From: Lingula anatina
Lineage: Eukaryota; Brachiopoda; Lingulata; Lingulida; Lingulidae
Length of the DNA: 62,000 bases
NCBI RefSeq assembly: GCF_001039355.2
Contig: NW_019774513.1
Location: 650,329 to 712,328, forward strand
Direction: 5' to 3'
In this document: positions 1-9,649 of the stretch, in pieces
Numbering within the stretch: position 1 is the stretch's first letter
Layout of the letters: the number at the start of each line of letters is the position of its first letter
Program-made: the position numbers and the translations under genes
Notes under the pieces: generated by a model
Database searches by the model: none
Told to the model about the DNA's origin: nothing
What the model saw: the letters and a program-made list of their open reading frames with translations, nothing else

Positions 1-57
1 CCCCCCCCCCACACACACACACACACGCACACACACACACAAAGACGCGCGCGCGCA
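1..57. repeat. (CA)n / poly-C microsatellite
   Basis: The window opens with a C run followed by alternating CA and CG dinucleotides. It is simple-sequence DNA with no coding potential. Confidence 0.95.
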
Positions 58-559
58 CAAACAGTTTTTGATAAAAATACAAATATATGAGACTGAAATT
101 TCTCTCAGGTGCGCCCGCAAACATTTAGAAAATGCACACATAATTCCCGGACAAATATAGTTAAAATTTACTAAATATCCAGTCCTAGGTTTCATTTGTC
201 GTATAAGATGTCCGTACGTTGTCCATGTATTGTCCATATGCCCCTACTTGTGTGGCGTCCGTTACTTTAACTTTAAAGTCATGTGGCAGAAATGTGTAGA
301 ACGTCCAAAGACACTTACAGTACAAAAATACGGAAAATTAATTTCTATTTCATGGTAAGGCGTCTGTGAAAAATGTAGCCTTGGCTTTAGCAGAACGCTC
401 ACAATGATAATCTCTCCAATGGCGACTTCCGAATTTAGTTCTAGATACTTGTGTGTAATTTAATATTGTCCATCTAAATGTTTCTACTTGTATTTGAATT
501 AATCTGGTTTTCGATTTTATTAATGTCTCCCCCCTCTCTCGCACGCGTTTTTAATCTTT

Positions 560-880
560 TTATCTTTTTTGCTAACCCAAAATGTTTTCTGTCACTGTGA
601 AGACATTTCAAATGAGCAATCTCAGTTGGGAAATGATCCAATGACTGCCCTCTACCAGGGCCGAAGTCATTATGCTGTGGACATTTTCTGCTTTTACAGT
701 ACAGAAATTAGTCATCTATTTAACCAGAGGCGTATCTTTGAATATCTACTGAAAATTCAATCTATGACCCTGGTAGAGGGTAGCCAGAGGCTGCGGTGTG
801 TTGATTTTGATGCTGTCTCAACCATGATTGTGACGGACTCCACATATATCAGCCAATTGCGTTAGTGAAGACTTAACGCG
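560..880. repeat. Inverted-repeat-bearing non-coding segment
   Basis: A perfect 13-bp inverted repeat (CCCTCTACCAGGG at 648-660 and its complement at 768-780) brackets about 107 bp. Part of the right side (about 818-872) resembles about 1877-1929, including the shared ending TAGTGAAGAC, so this is probably a member of a small dispersed family. The overlapping open frame of about 98 codons has no recognisable protein features. Confidence 0.35.
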
Positions 881-1730
881 AGACGGAGAGGGGGGATGAA
901 ATGTTTAAAAAGAAATTACCTAATAATCCATTGAAAATGACAATATGATATTTAAATTTAACTAGCAAAGCGTCAGCGCTACGAAAGGAACTAAAACTAA
1001 AAAAGGTTACAAATGGAACCAAAAGTGCCGATAGGATGTACGTGGAGTCAAAGTTCGCTATTTTTAAACTACACAAACTGTCAGGGATTAATTTTCACAT
1101 CAAGTATGTTTGCCGACTTGCTAGAAAATTGCACATTTTCATTTATGCACTAGGGCCTATTTGCCCGACTAACCAGAATATAGATCAGGAAACATAAAAC
1201 AGAAGTGCCAGTGAATGCGATTTCGTGCTTTGCCGAACTGTCCCCATAGACAATGGGCTAAAAAAAGTAGTGCAGTTTTGAAGGACAGAATGATTATTTC
1301 ATTTTTTAATTAAAAATTAATTTTTTGCGAAGTGGGATATTTGGGACTTCACAAAGAAATCTCAACAATATTTCAAAAATGTTCCAGTAACATTGAAAGT
1401 TAGGCTAACGACGTGAGTGTCACCTCTACCTGTGGTATGAAAAAAGCTGAATCCCCGACGAAAGCCACACAACGGAGACTGAAATATCGGAGCGCAAAAA
1501 TTGACTTGTTTTAATTATTGATTAAAACAGGCTGTTAGTATGATAAAGTTGTAAAACAGCTGATGGATTTCTTGAAATATAGAAAGACTTGAATTGAAAT
1601 ATAATAAATTTCTTAATTGTCGTTTTTTTCTATATCATTTTGTACAGTCAAAGTATTTTATTGTAGCAAACTGCTACATGTAACAACACATTTCTAACCG
1701 AGGCGTTACCTTCCCAAGCATAAAAAGTAG

Positions 1731-1762
1731 GTGTGTGTGTTTGTGTGTGTGTGTGTGTGTGT
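1731..1762. repeat. (GT)n microsatellite
   Basis: An almost uninterrupted run of GT dinucleotides followed by a G-rich tract. Confidence 0.95.
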
Positions 1763-1929
1763 CGGGGTGGGGGACGTATGTTGTCAATGTTGACAGGTTT
1801 GTAATGGTCCGGGAGAATAGAGGAAGTTGAGTTACAACAGTGATAATGCTACAGTATTTGACCTCAGAAACATTCTCAACATGATTGTGACGTTGTCCAT
1901 GAATTCAATCACAATGTGCTAGTGAAGAC

Positions 1930-3010
1930 GGGTACGTACGGATAAAATTTGGTCCCAAAATATTACACGTCCCTATACTCCCGTTACCGATAGATACATA
2001 AAGGAAAAACGAAAAAAAAACGTCTTTTTAGATTTAAATACCGATAGATCCGATTTTTTACTGCTGTCCTATATATTTGCGTCCCTACAGATACAACGTC
2101 CTCATAAACCCACGTCCTTTAAATCCGCACACCTATAGATCCACGTATTTTTAGATCCAAATACCGATAGATCCATTACAGGTACACTATTGCTCAAAAT
2201 AGTTGGTATACTACTCAGTACATAAAATGCACTTCTTTAAAGCGACAGTACACATATTAATCCTTCCAGCAATATATTATTCTACTAGATCGTTTTCACA
2301 CAATACTCTGTGAAAGAACATAAAAAGAACAAAAATGTGTTCTATATTTCACAACGCTTACTGTTCTAGCGTCAGAACACTGTTTAAAGCGTTCTTAAAA
2401 TGTAACATTCGAACACGTAAAAAGTGTTCTGAATTTACATGTAAATGTGTTCTAAACAAAACAAAACAAAAAAAAAAAAAATAAATAAATAAAAGAACAA
2501 AAATGTGTTCTATATTTCACAATGCTTAGTGTTCAGGTGCCAGAACACTGTTTAATGCGTTCTCAAAATGTTATATTTGCACACTTAAAATGTGTTCTGT
2601 TTCATGTTTACGACGCGTTCCCGAACTTTAGAGTGTAGACGCTAACGTACATGTATGTCTTGTTTGAACACCTAATAAATATATAAATACATTAATAAAT
2701 GAATAAATAATAAATATCAGGTTGTGATTAAGTCAGATCACTAAGTGGGTCAGTATTTGCAGCCAGACTATCACTCGAAAGCCTCATACCTGTACCACAA
2801 GTTGATATGGGCCTTTTAGCCAATTACGATGTCAGATAGATGGATCTAGCGGTACCTGGATCTAAAGATACGTGGTTTTATAGGAATCTGTTGGTGGATC
2901 TATCGGAACGTAAATTTAACGAGACGTAAATCTATTGAGACGTGTATGTATAGAGACGTATCTATCGGGACGAATATTTTATTGGGACGTTTATCTATAT
3001 GGCGGACCCC
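1930..3010. mobile_element. Foldback-type non-autonomous TIR DNA transposon with 8-bp target duplication
   Basis: The direct repeat GTGAAGAC lies immediately outside both ends (1922-1929 and 3011-3018). The left end begins GGGTACGTACGG and the complement of the right end begins GGGGTCCGCC. The two arms share spaced GTCCC, AAAATATT and CGTCCC blocks and then a degenerate array of GATAGATC/CTATAGATC units running inward for about 200 bp, in opposite orientation at the two ends (about 1966-2180 and 2840-3000). There is no transposase frame, so it would depend on a helper. An 8-bp duplication is typical of hAT-like and some other superfamilies; I cannot assign it further. Confidence 0.65.
2318..2620. 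repeat. Internal tandem duplication with AGAACA/TGTTCT motifs
   Basis: Two related copies (about 2318-2450 and 2492-2615), separated by an A-rich spacer, lie in the middle of the foldback element. Each starts AAGAACAAAAATGTGTTCTA and continues with closely similar sequence, including AGAACACTGTTTAA and further GTGTTCT copies. The motif density reflects the duplication; no regulatory role is shown. Confidence 0.6.
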
Positions 3011-3464
3011 GTGAAGACAGCGATAAATGATAGAGGGCGCTGATATGATAATTTTTTTTTCTTATAATTTTTTCTAAGTCTGACTCTCATAATAATTTTT
3101 TTTACTCGGAACTTTTTGTACAGAATTCACTTCTTGCAAAAGTGTCCACATATCATGAATTTCATTTATATAAAAAGAGAGTACTATGTAACAGTGGTAA
3201 CCGTACTTGAGGCCCCATCAGGCGATGCTTTTTTTCCCTTGGAATTCACGTCGAGATGTTGTCCAGGATCGAGAAGCTATCTGTGTCTATGAAGCTAATT
3301 CTTTGTAAATTTTTACCTATATCTAGTAACATGCTTTATATAATGATCATGGGCCTATTTGATCAATAATTTCATCAAGCTTCATATTACGCAAAGTAAT
3401 GAATTTAAATTCTCTTACCTGTTTTCGAGGACCATCTCTGTGAAAATAGATTTTAAAATCTCTT

Positions 3465-3465
3465 N
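3465..3465. other. Assembly join (single N)
   Basis: A single undetermined base. Other single Ns in this window (41972, 52658) sit exactly at the edges of duplicated blocks, so this one may also mark a contig join rather than one ambiguous base. Confidence 0.7.
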
Positions 3466-3599
3466 GGACCCCGTCTTATTGACTTCATCTTATAAATGTC
3501 TTATAAATGTTTAACTCTATGGTGACTGACAGTCACGGAAATATTGGAGGTAATACCCACATATTTAATAAGCTCTTGATAAAAAGAAAAACAATAATT

Positions 3600-3795
3600 G
3601 AAATTGACACATGAACTATTAATTAGGCCCCAATTAAAATTTCATCATGAAAATGGGTCATAACTGTAGAATATGTTAATATGCATCCATCTCCATATTG
3701 TTGTGTAGTCTCCCCTCCGTATACTATTTTATCCATGTCTTTCACCCTGATGCGTTCCCTGACTCACTTTCTGCCTTGGACCATTATACAAGTCT
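3600..3795. repeat. Partial copy of the ETFDH 3' flank
   Basis: This segment is closely similar, in the same orientation, to about 21313-21515, just beyond the ETFDH stop codon. Shared blocks include TTCATCATGAAAATGG, ATATGTTAATATGCATCC and TTATCCATGTCTTTCACCC. Similarity stops shortly before the ETFDH coding exon would begin. The short frame across it is not coding. About 3478-3500 also matches about 20952-20970, so the source may be a longer, partly deleted 3' UTR copy. Confidence 0.6.
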
Positions 3796-4534
3796 CCAAC
3801 TGCAGCGCCATCTATAAATTTATAAAACAGTTCCAGTACTGGCAGTTGCCTTCGTCCGAAACATTGTCAGTTTTTATGGAAATTCTTCACAACAGGTTTT
3901 TCTCATTCTTTTCGTACAATTTGATATCCTACTAATACTAAAATAGAATACAAACCTAAACAAATTACGAATGTTGGAATCCAAATATATATAGTTCTCT
4001 TTCATTTATTAATTTATAGGCCTAATTAATTTCACATCAAGGGTGAAAGGTGTGAAAAGTACATACATATAATTATATACATACAAGTTATACATATAAT
4101 AAAATCACCTATAATACATTTTAAGATACATGATAAGATTTATAAATGCTTCAATGTGATAAACGTAACAAAAATCTCTCTTGCAACCCGTCGTGCGTGC
4201 TTAGAGTCTATCGTGCGTCCTCGGAGTTCTCGTCAGACGTAGCGTTGTCGCAGGATGAAAATTAAATCGCAGCGGACGAAGTAGTAAGTACTTTATGAGT
4301 AGGTGTGTCGTGCTCTAAACGTGGGGCCCGCAAGTGGTCTGTACGCCTTTTTTTGGAAGTAGGAAGAAGTAAGGAGCACGTACGATCTGTACTTGTGTCG
4401 CACACAGTGAGTGAGATAATCATACGTGTATTACAAGTGAAGCGTACGTTTTCAGAAATCGTACTTACGAAGTAAGAGAAACGTAAGAGAAACGTAATAA
4501 GCACGGAAGTGGAACGCACGGATAATCAAAATAA

Positions 4535-4570
4535 TATAAAAGGGAGCACCGAGTCTCTTCATCATTCACT
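4535..4570 (+). promoter_or_regulatory. TATA box plus initiator core promoter
   Basis: TATAAAAG at 4535-4542 is followed by an initiator-like TCATTC. Its central A (4564) is 29 bases downstream of the first T of the TATA box, the spacing expected of an RNA polymerase II core promoter. The next ATG is at 4586, giving a predicted leader of only about 22 bases. Confidence 0.5.
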
Positions 4571-4585
4571 GTTTTGGCTTCCAAA

Positions 4586-4720
4586 ATGGCACTTCCAAGA
4601 AGGATGCGCCATCGACTTCTACAGCTGCTAAGGCCGAAGATCGTGACGCAATGCTGGCAGTGGTTGCTCGGAATCGCCAGCACTATTATCGTGCTGGGCA
4701 CGTGCGTCGTCTTAGTGTGA
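4586..4720 (+). CDS. Possible 44-residue single-pass membrane micropeptide
   Basis: The frame begins at the first ATG after the core promoter, in a good context (CCAAAATGG, which also matches a YY1-type site), and ends at TGA 4718-4720. The predicted product has an Arg-rich, amphipathic-looking N-terminal half (MALPRRMRHRLLQLLRPK) followed by about 20 hydrophobic residues (WLLGIASTIIVLGTCVVLV), so it would be an N-in membrane peptide. I do not recognise a family. It may be a chance frame, or a first exon if splicing occurs. The promoter spacing is the main reason to list it. Confidence 0.3.
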   Translation: MALPRRMRHRLLQLLRPKIVTQCWQWLLGIASTIIVLGTCVVLV

Positions 4721-4926
4721 CGCACTTCACAAGTATGGTAATAGTACACGCCACGCACTTTGGAAGTAAGATAAACTCACGGAGGAAGTGCGCTCACCCC
4801 CCTTTTTGTTAACATGTACATTGAAAGCAAGTTGAACGTACGAGTCCCTCGCGTGGTAATATAAGTACGTCTTCGTGGTAAAATACCCCGGAATTTCTGC
4901 ATGCTTTTCCTGCTTTACACACACGC

Positions 4927-5301
4927 CTAGCGCACTAACTCAGTACTTTTGTCTTGCGTGCTACGAGCGTGCTCCATGCGTTCTAATTGTCGCAGACAGG
5001 TCGTAGCGAAAAACTGGCCGGCCAGTTTTCGGGCTGCGTGCTTTGCGTCGTGATTGCGTCCACCAAAAGAAGTACGTTCCACGTGCGTGTATCTTACTGC
5101 TTGGCCAATTTTTTGCACGCAAACCGCTCGTAGAAGCACGCACGACCGGTTGTAAGAATAGCTAAAATCACGTATGCGCCTACAAGATTCTGTATCTTCG
5201 GCCGGGAGAATGACCGGACTTGGTTCAAAGAGAAAATGACCATTCACTTTACTGAAGGCGTTTGAAAACAAACACAGGAGTAGCAGATACTTGGAAGTCA
5301 T
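4927..5301 (-). CDS. Possible small secreted protein (unrecognised)
   Basis: A 124-codon minus-strand frame whose first residues (MTSKYLLLLCLFSNAFSKVNG) look like a cleavable signal peptide. A TATAAAA (complement of 5361-5367) lies about 60 bases upstream of the start codon. The downstream part is Arg/Cys rich and of low similarity to anything I know, and it runs through the CpG-rich island, so only the first part might be real (an exon ending near 5180 is possible). No domain is recognised. Confidence 0.25.
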   Translation of the reverse strand: MTSKYLLLLCLFSNAFSKVNGHFLFEPSPVILPAEDTESCRRIRDFSYSYNRSCVLLRAVCVQKIGQAVRYTHVERTSFGGRNHDAKHAARKLAGQFFATTCLRQLERMEHARSTQDKSTELVR

Positions 5302-5401
5302 CTTTGCTGTATTTGTCTGGATTCTGGTTCTGACTATGTACAGTGCCGTTAACTAAAACATTTTATATCAGCATGTAAAACATAAACGGATGTTTCTAGG
5401 T

Positions 5402-6690
5402 ACTCCGGTAATTGCACTTCTACTAAATCAATATCCGTCGTTGTCATTATATGAGCCAATTACTTACTACACCGAGCTATATGAATTAACAAACACGGTA
5501 TTAACTATCAACGTAATATATTGCAAGCCGAGGCAATTATACTATGTCCGAATTTTCAGCGTCTTAACATCATGAGCCCCATTTCAAACATTTTACATGA
5601 AATGAAAATACAAGCAATACATGCAACCGTACTATACATTTGGGTAAGTCAAATGAAGCAAAGACTGGTAGAGCTATTAAAGTTATTATTAATAGTAGAC
5701 GGGTGTAACTTGATTTGTAACAAATTATTTATGTGTATAATTGGCTTTGGAACTCCATATAGATAGTTTGGTGGTCGATAATTCCTGTAATATGCTGGAA
5801 GACACCTGGACAATTTGTTGAAGGATCCTTTATCAAAAATTGTAAAACGATTAAAATATTTTAATTCTAATATTACCGATGCTATACCAATGCTTTTACC
5901 AGTTGCTAAAAAACATTTTGACCTTTGTTGACCGATTCTTGCTGATAGAACATGAATATACCAGACTTTTGTTTAAATTGACTTTAACCTCAAGTTTAAA
6001 ACCATGTTTCATATAACTCGGGTTTTAAAATTACTGTAAATTTAGCCTTGGCAATAATCGTTATAAATATGTACAAATTATTGGAGCGACATGCCATAAT
6101 ATGATCGCCTTAAAGATAGATGGAAAGGCCAAGGCAATGCTCTTGTTGTACTTATATACAGTTCATCAAATGTATTTAATTCATTTAACTTTGCCGACGA
6201 AAATATGTGCATCTTGCATTTTTACACAGAGAAAATGCTGACCGTGAGTACCAGTTAAGACTCAGTTAATCAAGCCTCAATTTGGCGTAAGATATTTCAG
6301 TTAATATCGGATTAGACACACACATATATGTAGTAGTCCTAAGGAAGTTTGGTTGATATGATATGATATGAGTCTTAGTTTTTCTTTATTCTCTTTATTT
6401 CCTTCCCTATTATTGGCCCGTGTTCATTTGATTATTAAGAAGGGTCTGTATGAATTACAGACTTATTGATGTGTGCTTGTAATGTCAACACTAGAGTCAG
6501 GTTTTGTCACAGAAAAATCATTTCGGTGTATTGAACACATTGATTAATTCTCAAATGACGCACATAAATTGGTTAATTATTCATTTATCCTTCTTAAAGA
6601 TGTTGACAAAGAATTCCCATTGTAGAAAAGTGGATGAATTCATTTTCTTACTTAGCTCACACATCATCTCCCATGAACTAGCACAGCTTG
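5402..6690. other. AT-rich stretch, no gene seen
   Basis: Only short frames without domain features occur. The last few hundred bases presumably contain the promoter and 5' UTR of the CTHRC1-domain gene that starts at 6706, but I see no convincing TATA box there. Confidence 0.5.
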
Positions 6691-6705
6691 AGGAAAACTG
6701 ACAAT

Positions 6706-8072
6706 ATGAGTAGAGTGCTCTTTGCAGTTTTCTGTGTTTTGGTTTGCCTATCTTTCAATGTCCACGCGGCAACCGTCACAATTTGTGGCGGTAATATAGT
6801 AGATGTCCAGGCAACGGGAATTCAACAAGTTTTTACAAATTACTCAACCTTGACGACGGTTTTGGACACTTTTGATGCACGGTCCAATTTGGAATGCATC
6901 ACTAAATGTTCCCAGAATGGTCACTGCGCCGCGGTTGTATTCAGAGAGAGAGACCAGAGCTGTGACCTGTTAGATGGTCAGCAGGACGTCACCCAATACT
7001 CGTCATCTGAGAAAACAGGAATATTGGTCTCCAATGTGGACATCGTGCTGGTAAGTGACCACATAAAAGTTCCCCGTGTGTTGTCATGGGAAAAGTGCTC
7101 GTTTGTAGTGATTTCGTCTTAATCTTAGTTATCACATTCTAGCAAAGGTGCTTCTGTTTGCTATTTGAATAGTTGCAAAAACGTTAAAGGTTATCTCTCG
7201 TTTGTTAATTGTTTTCATTATTAACAACGCTTGATGTACTGGTACATGTATTCTCGGTGTAATGATATTATTGGATGTGTTATGTTTGAGTCATTTCTTT
7301 GAAAACTTCACGTGAATAATGATGGCGGACATAAGTAGATCAAACTATTTCAATATACAATAGGCATTTTTTCTGTAAAGATTCGATGTAATATTTCATC
7401 GTGTCGTTTAAATGTCTTTTTTAATTCAAATTGATTTAACAACATTGAGGTCATGTCTCTACTTTTGCAGTTGGAAAGAGACAAATTTTCACTGCCCTTT
7501 TTACTTGTCTTTATTTCAACTGTTTTTGCTGACCGTAACGTAACGTAGGCTATTTTAACTTGTCTGAACTTGGGCTCATGTCACTTCCCTGGGACGTAAG
7601 ATATGTGGGTATGACTTTGTTTCTTAGCGAGACAGGTACCTTGAAATCACAAAGCCAATGTCAATGTCAATGTCACAATGATAGATAAAATATTATTATG
7701 CTTTGGTAATGGGTTTACTTTTTTTCCTAAATTCGCATTTCACAGTACCCGGTCACGCTATATCACGATTTCTGGTTTAATTTTTGGTTTCAGTTTTTTT
7801 AGGTTACAAGAGCACATATCTTTACGGTTCTCAAGGCTCTGCAAAGATCTATAAAGATTGTTTCAGATTTTTCAGTAAAATGTGAGGGCAGGCTTTCCTC
7901 CTATGCTCGTCAGTCTCCATCACTTAAAAACATAATGTCCGATCAAAATCTGGGGTCAAAATCTGAGATACCGCATCTTTCAAATCCTAATGTCAAAAAA
8001 TAGAGTAGAGTTACAAATGTATACTTGAGTCATGAGCACGAAGAAAAATGTAGGAGAAGCCAGAAGAATATG

Positions 8073-8106
<34 letters not shown>

Positions 8107-9602
8107 ATGGGGGGTACAAAATGATATTCAAGACATCTTTTTATGGAGGCCACGAGATCAAACGAGCAGTGCAGATCTATATTGCAGTACATGTACCTTT
8201 GTTCTTGCAATTAAATCCAGCTCCCAGATCAAGCGATGTGGAAATATCACAGCATTGATCTGATCTTTATCAAGTATTCAATAATGAAAATAACTGTCGT
8301 ATTATTGCGAGGTTGCCTGATAACCCCAATTAGCGAGAACCGATAGATCAGTAAACAAACAATAAACGTTTATCGAATTTTAATATTCTTTCCCATGGCA
8401 TGGCATTATTTCGAAACAATTAAAATGAAAGATACGTAGATTTAAAGAAAGCTGGTTTAAAACAGTACTTTAGTTTAATTTTTTTTTCTCTGTTGCCTAA
8501 AGACAAAAACCCTTCATCGGAGTATATTAGCTTAAAATTATAATGCTTGTTATTTACAAATGTATTATAATTGGAGTTGATCGAAAGGTATACATTTCGT
8601 TTGACCCAAGATCACAAACGCACGCGCAAAGGTATTCACTCCAAAAAACTATTGCAAGGTACACCAAAAAGGTAAAAATTGATTTACAAACAATAAATCA
8701 TTAAAATGCATTTGAATTTGAGAAACCCCTTGGAGATGGATCGTTCCCGTTATAATAATAAGATCGATCTAGGTATGGGAACCCAGTCTAAGACCTGTTG
8801 GCATTTGAAGGGTGCAGTACGCTGTTACATAGTTATTGAGGGCCATTGTAGTTTTAACCTGATTCCAGGCCAACTTTAAAACCTGAATTATCAAACCTGA
8901 AATTAAAAAAAAAAGCTCACAAAATTTCCGGACTTTGGTTGTACTCATCTGTCTCTATATTTCCCGTTACAGTCAAACCCGCTCCGCACCGACCAGTCAA
9001 GTGGCACTGCCGTGTGTTCAGAATGGCCGTGTACGGATACTTCTCGCTGCCGTGAGGATTGCACCAGCGGAGAGGCCGTCTGTTTGGGTGAGAATACTTT
9101 TCACCATATTGGGAGGGGAGGGGATTTGTTACAATTATCCTATGTTAGTAACTGTAGTCAGGCATTCAATGGACACAGCAGCCTGTTCCGCATGAACCTG
9201 CATTAGACACACGAGTTTGTCGCCTGTTAGGGAAAACCTGTTGAATAAGGGAATGATAAAGAAAAATGTTAAAGCCTACGATTGTCTTGTATATTGTGGC
9301 TTGATACCTAGAAATCTAAAGTATATTGCACAATGTTTTGAAAGTTTCTACCGTTAGTTAGCCCAAGGAGCTCGTTTGCCTTTCTTTTTCTCAGCCTGTG
9401 GTGTATTCAACATAGTATGTCATGAACATCAAAATATAGCAACAAAAGCGAAGTGCTGATTGCTAAAATTTGTGAATTTATTAGGATATACGAAAGATTG
9501 TGACGAAGCACCGGTGACCAATATTCATTACGAAGGTTATGCGAGCAACTTTGGAGGCGTAAACGCCAACGGCCCAGTAAGGAATATTCTAGGGGTTTTG
9601 TT

Positions 9603-9649
<47 letters not shown>

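Larger units (their letters stand above)
4160..5250. other. CpG-rich island in AT-rich surroundings
   Basis: Base composition changes sharply here: CG dinucleotides, many in ACGT/CGTACG contexts, and GGAAGT/ACTTCC hexamers are dense, while both flanks are AT-rich. It contains a strong plus-strand core promoter near 4535 and a short reading frame, plus minus-strand frames. It could be a promoter CpG island or a recently inserted element; no terminal repeats or polymerase were recognised. Confidence 0.5.

Noticed and set aside
3465-3480. GGACCCCGT next to the N resembles the right end of the foldback element (3003-3011)
   Set aside because: Only 9 bases agree and the sequence to the left of the N does not resemble the element, so a second copy cannot be claimed.
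6688-6705. TTG start six codons before the signal peptide
   Set aside because: Non-ATG initiation is unlikely in an animal gene; ATG at 6706 directly begins the hydrophobic signal sequence.
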